A DNA stretch of 64,000 bases from Planctomycetota bacterium (GTDB lineage Bacteria; Planctomycetota; Phycisphaerae; Phycisphaerales; UBA1924), in contig JAJRXR010000014.1 of assembly GCA_024276195.1 (NCBI GenBank), forward strand, positions 1-64,000, written 5' to 3'. Shown piece after piece: positions 26,234 through 33,838 of the stretch; the stretch's first letter is position 1; every line of letters starts with the position of its first letter. Made by a program: the position numbers and the translations under genes. Under the pieces are notes generated by a model. The model did not search any database. It was given only the letters and a program-made list of their open reading frames with translations, and was not told the DNA's origin.

Positions 26234-27418
26234 CTAGCTCCGCTTCAGACTCTCCCGCTTGAGCATCAGCTCGAGCGTCTGCGAGACCAGATCAACTTCG
26301 CGTTCGCTCAGATCACCAAAGAACGGCAGCGCAACCGTCCGGGCGCTGACCGACTCGGCGATCGGGAACCGACCCGGCCTAAACCCGAACAAATCTCGAT
26401 AAAATGGCTGGAGATGGATGCACGGGAAGTAGTCCGCCGCCCCGATCTCGTGCTGGCGCAGCCCGGTGATGACCCGGTCGCGCTCGTCGCGCGAGTACCC
26501 GGCTGCGAGCCTGACGACGAACACAAACCAGCTGAAAACGTCGCCCTCGCCCGAGTTGGGCAGGACCAGATCCGGGACCCCGAGCAGGCGTTCCATGTAC
26601 ATGTTCGCGACGCGCCCGCGTCGTTCGAGCAGCTCATCGAGGCGGCGCATCTGCGCGACGCCGATGGCGGCGTTGACCTCCGAGAGGCGGTAGTTGTACC
26701 CGAGCCTGTCGTGGGCGAGCCACGAACCGGTGTTCATGGGCGACGGGGCGCCCCGGCGCGGGCTCGCGGGTGTGGGGGCGCGTCCCTGGTTGCGCAGCGA
26801 GCGGCACGATTCGGCCAGGCGCGGATCATCCGTCACCACCATGCCGCCCTCGCCCGTGGTGATCTGCTTGTTCGGATAAAACCCAAACACACCCGCCCGC
26901 CCGAACGAGCCAGCCCGCCTGCCGCGCGAGCTCGCCCCGAGCGCCTCGCAGCAGTCCTCGACCAGCGGGATCTCGTGCTTCGCGGCGATCCGGGCGTAGT
27001 CGTGCATGTACGCGGGGTTCCCGAAGGCCTCGACCGCGAGAATGGCCCTGGTTCTCGGGGTGATCGCCGCTTCGAGCAGGCGCGGATCCATGTTCAGGCT
27101 CGTCGGGCAGATGTCCACGAACACGGGCGTCGCGCCGACCATCAAAATCGCGTTGCTCGAGGCGATAAACGAGAACGGCGTGGTGACGACCTCGTCGCCC
27201 GGGCCGATCCCCAGCGACGCGAGCACCAGGTGCAGGCCCGCGGTGCCCGAGCTGACCGCCACCGCATGGTCGCACCCGGCCCGCTCGGCGACGAGCCGCT
27301 CGAACTCTTCCTGCATCGGCCCGATCGACAACCGCCCCGACCGGAGCACCGAGAGCACCAGCTCCTCTTCGAGTCGTGAAATATCCGGGCGGCTCAGGGG
27401 GATCTCGGTGTCTGACAT
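26234..27418 (-). CDS. DegT/DnrJ/EryC1/StrS-family aminotransferase
   Basis: This family transfers an amino group to keto-sugars for LPS, capsule or glycan building blocks, using PLP. The 394-residue protein has SSGTAGLHLVLASLGIGPGDEVVTTPFSF near the start, EDCCEALG and FGFYPNKQITTGEGGMVV with the PLP lysine at about 184. The family hallmark YNYRLSEVNAAIGVAQMRRLDEL and the C-terminal substrate region follow. Start is ATG 27418. It lies 57 bases after dnaA on the same strand. Its sugar substrate cannot be told. The nearby kdsA and waaA suggest surface polysaccharide metabolism, but they are not linked in an operon. Confidence 0.9.
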   Translation of the reverse strand: MSDTEIPLSRPDISRLEEELVLSVLRSGRLSIGPMQEEFERLVAERAGCDHAVAVSSGTAGLHLVLASLGIGPGDEVVTTPFSFIASSNAILMVGATPVFVDICPTSLNMDPRLLEAAITPRTRAILAVEAFGNPAYMHDYARIAAKHEIPLVEDCCEALGASSRGRRAGSFGRAGVFGFYPNKQITTGEGGMVVTDDPRLAESCRSLRNQGRAPTPASPRRGAPSPMNTGSWLAHDRLGYNYRLSEVNAAIGVAQMRRLDELLERRGRVANMYMERLLGVPDLVLPNSGEGDVFSWFVFVVRLAAGYSRDERDRVITGLRQHEIGAADYFPCIHLQPFYRDLFGFRPGRFPIAESVSARTVALPFFGDLSEREVDLVSQTLELMLKRESLKRS

Positions 27419-27475
27419 GCGCGTCCTTCCGTGGGCGTGAGGATACCCGCTCGCCCCCGCGCCCTCCGCCCAGTC

Positions 27476-29083
27476 TCAGCCCCGGCGCGCCGCCCGGCGG
27501 ACCTCGCGCTCGAGCTGGGCCGCGACCTGTCCGATCGGCAGCCCGTCGTGGGCGCACCCGACATCGCAGTTCTGCTCGGCCTCGATCTGGCGTTGAACGC
27601 GCTGGTGGGCCGTGATCACGGTCGAGTGGTTGGTCCGGGCCATGGCCCGGGCGATCTCGGGGTAGCTCCGGGTCGTCAGCGCCCGGCTGACGTGGACGAT
27701 CAGCGCCCGGGTAAGCACGACGCGCTTGTGCCGCCCGCGCCCGAGCACGTCACCGAGCTGCACGCCCATCTCGCGGCAGACGACCTCGCTGATCTGTTCG
27801 AGTCGGACCGGGCGTTTACCTTGCCCGGACTCGTCGTCGCCCCGGGTCGAGCTGCGCAGCTCCAGGGCGCGGGCGACGAGCGACGCCTCGATCAGGGCGG
27901 CGCCCGAGGCGCGCCCGAGCAGGCGCCAGACGGCCTCGACCTGGATAATCATGCCCTCGAGATCGCGCACGCTCGCCAGCTCCCCCTCGCGGGCGCCCGA
28001 GGCGCGATCGGCGATCATCGACGCCGCCTGATCGCTCAGCGCCAGCCCGCGCCGCTCGGATCGACGCCTGACCAGACGCTCGCGCAGCTCCCGGTCGGGC
28101 GCGTCGATCCTGATGACCGGTCCGGCGACAAACCGGCTCGCAAGCGCCCGGCTGAGCTCACGCATCTGGCGCGGGTGCGTGTCCGACGCGAGCGCGACGC
28201 GCCCGCCCCCGTTCTGCACCGTCTCGATCGCCTGCAGGAGCTGGTGCTGGGTTTTTTCCTTGCCCAGCACGATCTGCACGTCATCGACACACAACAGATC
28301 CAGCCCGCGGAACCGCGCCTGGAACGCGTCGATGCGCCCCTCACGCACCCGAGCGATGTACTCGTTGAGGAACGACTCGCCCGTCAGGTAGCGGACCTTG
28401 GCGCCGGGGTTGTCCTGGCGGAGCTTGACCGACACGCCCCGCAGCAGGTGCGTCTTGCCCAGCCCGCACGGCGCGTGCAGAAACACCACCCGCAGCGGCG
28501 AGGCCCGGTCGCACAGCTGCACGCAAGCGCTGTGCGCCACGCGGTTGGCCTCGCCCACCACAAAGTCGTCCAGACGCTGGTCGTCGCGGATCGGGCTGGG
28601 CGCCCGGGCGGGCGCTCGTGCGGGTCGGGCGCCGGGGTCATCGCGCCGGGGCGCGCAATCCGGCGCGATGGCGCGGTCCACGCGGCAGGTGACGGCTCCC
28701 TCGCTCTCGCTGCCCAGCTCCTCGCGCAGGGCGCGTCGCAGGCTCTCGCCGTAGCGCCGGTCGATCAGGCTCGCGGTGAAGCGGTCCGGGACACGGACGT
28801 CCAGGCGGGCGCCGTCGAGCTCGAGGCGGTCGCCGCCGCCGAGGTATCGCCCGTAGCCCTCGTCGTCGAGCTCGCTGGCGAGGCGGTCTTTGAGGCGGTC
28901 GAGGGCGGAGGCGCCGCGGCGCGTCTGGCCTGCGCTCTCTCTGCCCCTGCTGCTGGATGAAGTTCGTGAGGTGTCATGCTCGCCCGTCCTGGTGTTGCCG
29001 CCTTGCACTGTGTTGTACCCGCCCCTGAGACCCAGTCCGTGGGCCTCGTCCCCGAGCCCGCCGGTCCGGGCGGGACGCCGCAT
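27476..29083 (-). CDS. dnaA: Chromosomal replication initiator DnaA
   Basis: DnaA opens oriC. From ATG 29083 the protein has about 535 residues. Domain I-like sequence is ALDRLKDRLASELDDEGYGRYLGG; a disordered Pro/Arg-rich linker follows. The AAA+ domain has Walker A APCGLGKTHLL, Walker B LLCVDDVQIVLGKEKTQHQ and sensor/box VII SRFVAGPVIRIDAPDRE. The DNA-binding domain ends with SYPEIARAMARTNHSTVITAHQRV, the DnaA signature with NHSTV in place of DHSTV. The start is uncertain: TTG 29143 and GTG 29008 are alternatives, and residues before the GTG are low-complexity. A group of DnaA-box-like sites lies upstream at 29462-29530. Confidence 0.93.
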   Translation of the reverse strand: MRRPARTGGLGDEAHGLGLRGGYNTVQGGNTRTGEHDTSRTSSSSRGRESAGQTRRGASALDRLKDRLASELDDEGYGRYLGGGDRLELDGARLDVRVPDRFTASLIDRRYGESLRRALREELGSESEGAVTCRVDRAIAPDCAPRRDDPGARPARAPARAPSPIRDDQRLDDFVVGEANRVAHSACVQLCDRASPLRVVFLHAPCGLGKTHLLRGVSVKLRQDNPGAKVRYLTGESFLNEYIARVREGRIDAFQARFRGLDLLCVDDVQIVLGKEKTQHQLLQAIETVQNGGGRVALASDTHPRQMRELSRALASRFVAGPVIRIDAPDRELRERLVRRRSERRGLALSDQAASMIADRASGAREGELASVRDLEGMIIQVEAVWRLLGRASGAALIEASLVARALELRSSTRGDDESGQGKRPVRLEQISEVVCREMGVQLGDVLGRGRHKRVVLTRALIVHVSRALTTRSYPEIARAMARTNHSTVITAHQRVQRQIEAEQNCDVGCAHDGLPIGQVAAQLEREVRRAARRG

Positions 29084-29461
29084 CCGTGGCGCCCGCGACC
29101 GAGCGCACGGATTCCCCCCGTGCGCCCAGCGCCCGTCCGGCAAGCATGCCCTGTGGTGGATCGAATCCTTCGCCCTACGTCCGGATCACCCCGTTGCGGG
29201 GTGTGCGCACCGATCACATCTCGCCGTCGTCGTGACGGCGTTCCTGGCGGTCTCTCGCCGTTTGATTTTCTCTCACCGACCCGGGTGGGTCGGGGCGTGA
29301 AATCGAGTGATTCTCGCTGTCCGTCCGCCGGTCGTGTCCGTGACCGATGAGCGGTGAATCTAGGCCAACTCCGGGCGGTCCGCAACGGGGAGAAGCACCC
29401 GGAGTTTGGTGTTGACCGCGTGAGCGTTGCGCGGGCAACGACTTACGATCGGAAGAAAAAG
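29084..29461. other. GC-rich region upstream of dnaA without a recognised gene
   Basis: This stretch should hold the dnaA promoter and leader. No confident promoter, RNA gene or conserved frame is seen. Short frames present on both strands are Arg/Pro-rich and look non-coding. Confidence 0.4.
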
Positions 29462-29530
29462 TCATCCACGACAAAGCCCGAAGTTCACGCATGTTGTGAA
29501 CAAGATTGTTGATAAACCAAGTGTTCCACA
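29462..29530. promoter_or_regulatory. Cluster of four DnaA-box-like 9-mers (possible oriC or dnaA autoregulation site)
   Basis: Compared with TTATCCACA or its complement TGTGGATAA, four near matches lie within 69 bases. They are TCATCCACG (29462-29470, 7 of 9), TGTGAACAA (29495-29503, 7 of 9), TGTTGATAA (29507-29515, 8 of 9) and TGTTCCACA (29522-29530, 7 of 9). The stretch is locally AT-richer than its surroundings and sits upstream of dnaA. The boxes are degenerate, so the site is only a candidate. Confidence 0.45.
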
Positions 29531-29555
29531 GGCCGCCCACAACGCGCTCCGTGGG

Positions 29556-30560
29556 TCACACGTTCGTCTTGCGTGCCGCGTTGATCGGGTGTACGTACGC
29601 GATGCGCGACGTGAACTCGGCGAACCCAAACCCGCGGTACAGCGAGAGCGCAGGCGTGTTTCTTCGGTCTACGGCGCAGGTCATCGAGGCGAGCCCGGGT
29701 TGGACCGCCGAGGCCATGGCCCGTTCGAGCACCAGGCGCCCGAGCCCGCGTCCGCGCAGGCGTGTGGACAACCCGAGGTAGACCAGCTCGAGCGCGTCCT
29801 GTTCCGGGCACCGGCTCATCAGCACGCACCCCTCCGGGCGCCCGTCGAGCTCGACGACCCACCAGTGCGTCGGGTCGAACTCGCCCGTGGACTTGTGCGA
29901 GGCGAGCACGTCCTCTGTGGTGCGCAGGCCGCACAGCTCGGGGCAGTCGAGCGTGTCCTCGTACGAGCGGTCGAGCGCGACGATGAGCCTGCGGGTGTTC
30001 TCCGGGTCCGCCGGGTCGCCCATGCGCCGGACGCGGACGCCCTCGGGCCAGTCCAGGGCGCCCGGGTCCACGGCGCCCGTGCCCTTGGGCAGGCTCCGCC
30101 TGAGGTACGCCAGATCGCCCACATGGACCATCGAGGCCCGCTTGCACGCCTCGATCGACCACGCCTGCCCCGGCTCGGGCAGCGACTGAGCGACCGCGAT
30201 ATCCAGGTCCGCCCTCGCCTCAAGCCCGGCAAACGCCCCCCGGAGCACCCGGACCCGCTCGTCGAGCTGGGCCGACTCGGAGCCGAGCAGACGCTCGCTC
30301 CCGGGCTGAGACAGAAACAGCATCGCGGTCCGCCCGCAGGCGGGCACGACCAGGCAGACCTGCCCGACCCACTCTCGCCCCCGGGCGGGATCGGTGGTGA
30401 TCCACATCAGGCTGGGGTCGATCCCGGCGCTGGAGGCGTTTTCGAGCAGTGCCCGGGCGGCGCGGCGCCTCGCTGGCCCCTCGACGCTCACCAGGCGGGC
30501 GGCGGCGGCAAGGCGGAGGGCCTTGGGCGCCTGCTGGACTCTCGGCGTGGTCTGGGTCAT
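29556..30560 (-). CDS. GNAT-family N-acetyltransferase with an N-terminal extra domain
   Basis: This 334-residue protein starts at ATG 30560. The C-terminal half (about 180-325) is a GNAT fold: WWVVELDGRPEGCVLMSRCP, LELVYLGLSTRLRGRGLGRLVLERAM (acetyl-CoA loop R-x-R-G-x-G) and CAVDRRNTPALSLYRGFGF. The N-terminal half is less conserved and may be a second, degenerate acetyltransferase-like domain; tandem forms are common. The acceptor substrate cannot be told. It is on the same strand as dnaA, separated from it by the DnaA-box candidate region. Confidence 0.85.
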   Translation of the reverse strand: MTQTTPRVQQAPKALRLAAAARLVSVEGPARRRAARALLENASSAGIDPSLMWITTDPARGREWVGQVCLVVPACGRTAMLFLSQPGSERLLGSESAQLDERVRVLRGAFAGLEARADLDIAVAQSLPEPGQAWSIEACKRASMVHVGDLAYLRRSLPKGTGAVDPGALDWPEGVRVRRMGDPADPENTRRLIVALDRSYEDTLDCPELCGLRTTEDVLASHKSTGEFDPTHWWVVELDGRPEGCVLMSRCPEQDALELVYLGLSTRLRGRGLGRLVLERAMASAVQPGLASMTCAVDRRNTPALSLYRGFGFAEFTSRIAYVHPINAARKTNV

Positions 30561-30715
30561 CGCATTGCGTCTGCCCCGTCTGGGCGAGAACCGATCCCCT
30601 TCAAGGCCCGTATCGGATTGACGCGTCCCCGGGGTGCTCTAGACTACCCACCCCGGGACGCTCGGCGCGATGACGCCCGGGTCTGAGTTCACACCGACGA
30701 CGCGAGAGGATCGAT

Positions 30716-31363
30716 ATGCAGCGGTCGAGGACATCCTGGACACGCCCGATTCGGGCTCTGGCGATCGCGTGTGTCGCGCTCGGCGCCGTTATGACCGCCC
30801 CGGGCGCCGCCCCGGAGCCATCGCCCATCCCGACCTCGTGGGAGTTTGATTTCGACGCAGGGCCGCTGCGTCTGGCCCGGGTCGATGTTCCCGGCGTCGG
30901 CGTGCGTCCGTTTTTCTATCTGACCTTCACCGTGACGAACTTCTGGGGCGCCGATCTGCTCTACGCCCCGGATTTTTACCTGAAAACCGACATGGGCGAG
31001 ATTCTTCGCTCGGGCGAGAACATCCCCCCGGCCGTCACCGCGGAGATGCTCAAACGCCTGGGCAACCCGCTGATCAAGGACCAGATCTCGATCCTGGGCA
31101 GCGTGCTCGAAGGCGTTGAGAACGCGCGCTCGGGCGTGGTGATCTGGCCCGCGACGGACCTGGACGTGGACGAGATCATGGTCTTCGCGGCGAACCTCTC
31201 GGGCGAGAGCACGGTCTTCTGGACCAAGGACCGCCAGACCGGGCAGCGCCAGAGGCACGTCCTGCGCAAGACGCTGATGCTCCGCTACGAGACCCCGGGC
31301 GACATGACCGACCGGGGCGGCGAGCCGCTCGAGCGGGTCGAGACCCTCTGGGTAATGCGGTAA
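30716..31363 (+). CDS. Secreted protein of unknown function
   Basis: This 215-residue protein starts at ATG 30716. A signal peptide (basic start, hydrophobic ALAIACVALGAVMTA at about 14-28, likely cleavage after APGAA) is followed by a beta-rich domain (PFFYLTFTVTNFWGADLLYAPDFYL) that resembles an immunoglobulin-like extracellular domain. No catalytic motif is seen. The gene is divergent from the acetyltransferase, and a tandem 36-bp repeat follows it before rpmA. Confidence 0.65.
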   Translation: MQRSRTSWTRPIRALAIACVALGAVMTAPGAAPEPSPIPTSWEFDFDAGPLRLARVDVPGVGVRPFFYLTFTVTNFWGADLLYAPDFYLKTDMGEILRSGENIPPAVTAEMLKRLGNPLIKDQISILGSVLEGVENARSGVVIWPATDLDVDEIMVFAANLSGESTVFWTKDRQTGQRQRHVLRKTLMLRYETPGDMTDRGGEPLERVETLWVMR

Positions 31364-31398
31364 GGCGTCAAAAGGGGTGAGCAGCCTCAATAGCTTCG

Positions 31399-31470
31399 GG
31401 CGCCCCGTCCGCCTATCCTTGCCGCTGGCGAGACGGCGCCCCGTCCGCCTATCCTTGCCGCTGGCGAGAC
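31399..31470. repeat. Perfect tandem duplication of a 36-bp unit
   Basis: Two identical 36-base copies (31399-31434 and 31435-31470) lie between the secreted-protein gene and rpmA. Each contains CCGCTGGCGAGAC. They fall in the rpmA upstream region, so they could affect its promoter or leader. Confidence 0.9.
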
Positions 31471-31522
31471 AGACACCTGCCCCGCAGGCGACGAGCCTTG
31501 GGGATTGATTGGAGCCGACGCG

Positions 31523-31819
31523 ATGGCGCACAAAAAGGGACAGGGCTCGACCAAGAACGGGCGCGACTCGAACCCGCAGTACCGCGGGATCAAGCTCTAC
31601 GGCGGTGAATGGGCCAAGCCCGGCGCGATCATCGTCCGCCAGTGCGGCACCAAGTTCAAGCCCGGCTTCAATGTCCGACGCGCCAAGGACGACACGCTCT
31701 TTAGCGTCGGCGAGGGTCGCGTCGTCTTCCAGGGTCGCAAGATCCACGTCGATCCGCCCGAGAGCGACGCGCAGCGCACCGTCCAGCTCCGACGCATGCG
31801 TGACGCCAAGGCGAGCTGA
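31523..31819 (+). CDS. rpmA: 50S ribosomal protein L27
   Basis: bL27 lies at the peptidyl-transferase centre with its N-terminal arm. The 98-residue product starts [20 protein letters not shown] at ATG 31523 and continues with [20 protein letters not shown] and [20 protein letters not shown], the canonical L27 sequence. The family usually has 80-95 residues. The N-terminus begins directly with the AHKKG arm, so no protease-processed extension is present. rplU, its usual upstream partner, is absent here. A terminator follows at 31861. Confidence 0.96.
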   Translation: MAHKKGQGSTKNGRDSNPQYRGIKLYGGEWAKPGAIIVRQCGTKFKPGFNVRRAKDDTLFSVGEGRVVFQGRKIHVDPPESDAQRTVQLRRMRDAKAS

Positions 31820-31860
31820 GCCGCTCGTCCCGATAAAGAACACACCGACTATGACCCAAG

Positions 31861-31890
31861 CCGCCCGCGATCTTCGCGGGCGGTTTCTTT
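31861..31890 (+). terminator. Intrinsic terminator after rpmA
   Basis: A perfect 10-bp stem (arms 31861-31870 and 31874-31883, loop of 3) is followed by TTTCTTT. It lies 41 bases after the rpmA stop. Confidence 0.85.
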
Positions 31891-31984
31891 GGTTCCCGCG
31901 TCCGATACCCGCCAGAACCAGATCGCTGCGCTTTGAGATTCGCGCCCGGGCGGCTACGTTGTGAGACCACCTTGGAGAACACCG

Positions 31985-32629
31985 ATGCGTAGAACACTCA
32001 CAACACCGCTGGGCGCGATCGCCGTTGCGCTCGCCGCCGCCCCCTCGCTGGGCGCGATCGCTGGCTTTACCGAAGACTTCAACGCCGGGCTCGGCGGCTG
32101 GGGCGGCGGCGCGACGCTCGACCTGATCGCCACCGGCGGCGTCGGTGGCGCCGGCGACGGCTACCTGCTGATCTCAAACTCCAACCCGGCCCAGCTCGCG
32201 ACACGCAACACATCGGCCCCGTACACGGGCGACCTGATCGCTGATGGTGTGACAGGCATGTCCTTCTGGCTGCGCGACCTCGGGGGTGAGGACACGCTGC
32301 GATTGCACGTGGCCGTGGGCAACCCGGGCAACTTCTGGACGAGCGTTGTCGAGTTCTCGCCCGGCGCCGACGCCTGGACGTTCTACCAGGTGGACTTCAC
32401 CGATTCCGCCTCGTGGGTCCGCCAGCAGGGCAGCGGCACGTTCGAGGACGCCCTGCGCGCCACCAACCGCATGCAGTTTCGCAACAACCCGCTCGCGGGG
32501 GATCCATCATCGCCCGATGGGATCGCGGACTTCGCGCTCGACCGGATCACGCTCGTGCCGTCGCCGGGGACGCTGGCGATGCTGCTGGTGTTCGGGCCGC
32601 TGGCGAAGAGGCGTTCGAGGCGAGCCTGA
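31985..32629 (+). CDS. Secreted protein with a PEP-CTERM-like sorting signal
   Basis: This 214-residue protein starts at ATG 31985. A signal peptide (about 1-23, RTLTTPLGAIAVALAAAPSL) leads into a beta-sandwich-like domain starting GFTEDFNAGLGGWGGG, typical of carbohydrate-binding-like exported planctomycete proteins. The C-terminus reads VPSPGTLAMLLVFGPLAKRR followed by SRRA: a VP-x-P motif, a hydrophobic helix and an Arg cluster, as in PEP-CTERM signals. Here SP replaces the usual EP. Exosortase would cut at this site, but no exosortase gene is in the window. Confidence 0.75.
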   Translation: MRRTLTTPLGAIAVALAAAPSLGAIAGFTEDFNAGLGGWGGGATLDLIATGGVGGAGDGYLLISNSNPAQLATRNTSAPYTGDLIADGVTGMSFWLRDLGGEDTLRLHVAVGNPGNFWTSVVEFSPGADAWTFYQVDFTDSASWVRQQGSGTFEDALRATNRMQFRNNPLAGDPSSPDGIADFALDRITLVPSPGTLAMLLVFGPLAKRRSRRA

Positions 32630-32636
32630 TCGGGCG

Positions 32637-33506
32637 TCATCGGGGCGGGTCAATATCGATCGCGCGCCTGACCGCCGCGACGCTCGCGAGCACCTCGCCC
32701 ACGTCGCTCAGCGGGAGCTGCGTCGCGCCGTCGGAGAGCGCCTCGCGCGGGTTCGGGTGGGCCTCGATGAAGAGCGCGTGAACGCCGGCGGCGGTCGCGG
32801 CCCTTGCGAGCATCGGCGCCCGCTCGGGCCTGCCGCCCGTTTGCTGGCCCGAGCCGGGGAGCTGGGTCGAGTGCGTGACGTCAAAGCAGACCGGCGGCGG
32901 GCCAAGGTCGGTAAAGCCCGAGCAGTCGAGCTCCATGAGATCGCCGAGACCGATGAAATCGTTGACGAGTCGGTGGTAGCCGAAGAACGTGCCGCGCTCG
33001 ATGAGCAGGACGTTGTCGAGCCCGCCCTCGGAGAGCTTGCGGACGGGGCCGGACATCTCTTCGGGCGAGAGGAACTGACCCTTCTTGACGCTGACAGCCC
33101 GGTTGTGGGCGTTGGCGCTGTGGGCCGCCGCGAGGAGCAGGTCCGTCTGGCGGCAGAGGAACGCGGGGATCTGGAGCATGTCCACGACGCGGGCGACGGG
33201 CTCGCACTGCTCGGGCGTGTGGACATCGGTGGTGACGGGGACGCCCAACTCGTCGCGGACGCGGGCGAGCGCGTCGAGGCCCCGGGCGAGGCCCGGGCCA
33301 CGCGGCGAGGCGATGCTGGTGCGGTTGGCCTTGTCGAACGAGGCCTTGAAGATCAGCGAGAGACCCAGGCCTTGGCAGGCGTCCTTGAGGACGCGCCCGA
33401 CCTCGAGGGCGAGTTCGGGGGATTCGAGCGAGCAGGGGCCGCCGATGATCGTCAGCGGGCGCCCGGGACCGATGGTGACGTCGCCGACGTGGCAGCTTCG
33501 GGTCAT
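32637..33506 (-). CDS. kdsA: 3-deoxy-8-phosphooctulonate synthase (Kdo-8-P synthase)
   Basis: KdsA condenses PEP and arabinose-5-phosphate, the first committed step to Kdo, the inner sugar of LPS. The 289-residue length is normal. Motifs: IGGPCSLESPELALEVGRVL, FKASFDKANRTS, VTTDVHTPEQCEPVA, LQIPAFLCRQTDLLLAAA, VKKGQFLSPEEM and CFDVTHSTQLPG. These are the family's active-site strands. The Cys in GPC and the later His/Glu/Asp positions that bind metal in the metal-dependent type appear present. It is convergent with the PEP-CTERM-like gene (stops 8 bases apart) and near waaA, so LPS core genes cluster here. Confidence 0.95.
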   Translation of the reverse strand: MTRSCHVGDVTIGPGRPLTIIGGPCSLESPELALEVGRVLKDACQGLGLSLIFKASFDKANRTSIASPRGPGLARGLDALARVRDELGVPVTTDVHTPEQCEPVARVVDMLQIPAFLCRQTDLLLAAAHSANAHNRAVSVKKGQFLSPEEMSGPVRKLSEGGLDNVLLIERGTFFGYHRLVNDFIGLGDLMELDCSGFTDLGPPPVCFDVTHSTQLPGSGQQTGGRPERAPMLARAATAAGVHALFIEAHPNPREALSDGATQLPLSDVGEVLASVAAVRRAIDIDPPR

Positions 33507-33573
33507 GGGGCAACGGTAGCCCGCCCAGGGGGATCCTCGCGGGCGGCGTTGCGGGCGTAGGCTTGGTCCGCCC

Positions 33574-33647
33574 GGGCGGGTAGCTCAGTTGGCCAGAGCG
33601 TTCGCCTTACACGCGAAGGGTCGCGGGTTCGAGTCCCGCCCCGCCCA
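33574..33647 (+). tRNA. tRNA-Val (anticodon TAC)
   Basis: A full cloverleaf is visible: acceptor arms GGGCGGG (33574-33580) and CCCGCCC (33640-33646), D-arm, anticodon loop CTTACAC, T-loop TTCGAGT and discriminator A at 33647. CCA is not encoded. Confidence 0.95.
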
Positions 33648-33676
33648 TTGGCCCATCGCGCTCGCACGGACAGGGC

Positions 33677-33802
33677 ATGAACGCACTCGATCTGGCGTAC
33701 ATCCTGGGCGGCGTCATCAGCGCCCCGGTCTGGCTGCGCAAGCGGCGCCAGGGCTGGCCCGAACGCTTCGGGCGTGTCGAGCCCATGCTCTCCGGGCGCT
33801 AA
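33677..33802 (+). pseudogene. waaA: N-terminal fragment of Kdo transferase, ended by an in-frame TAA
   Basis: From ATG 33677 the frame encodes MNALDLAYILGGVISAPVWL, then a basic stretch: the membrane anchor and start of WaaA. It runs into TAA at 33800-33802. The rest of WaaA continues in the same frame immediately downstream. The stop falls in a 15-bp tandem repeat (about 33788-33832), in which codons for PSGRx recur and one x codon is TAA. Confidence 0.75.
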
Positions 33803-33838
33803 CCCTCCGGGCGTGAGCCCTCCGGGCGACCGCGGATC

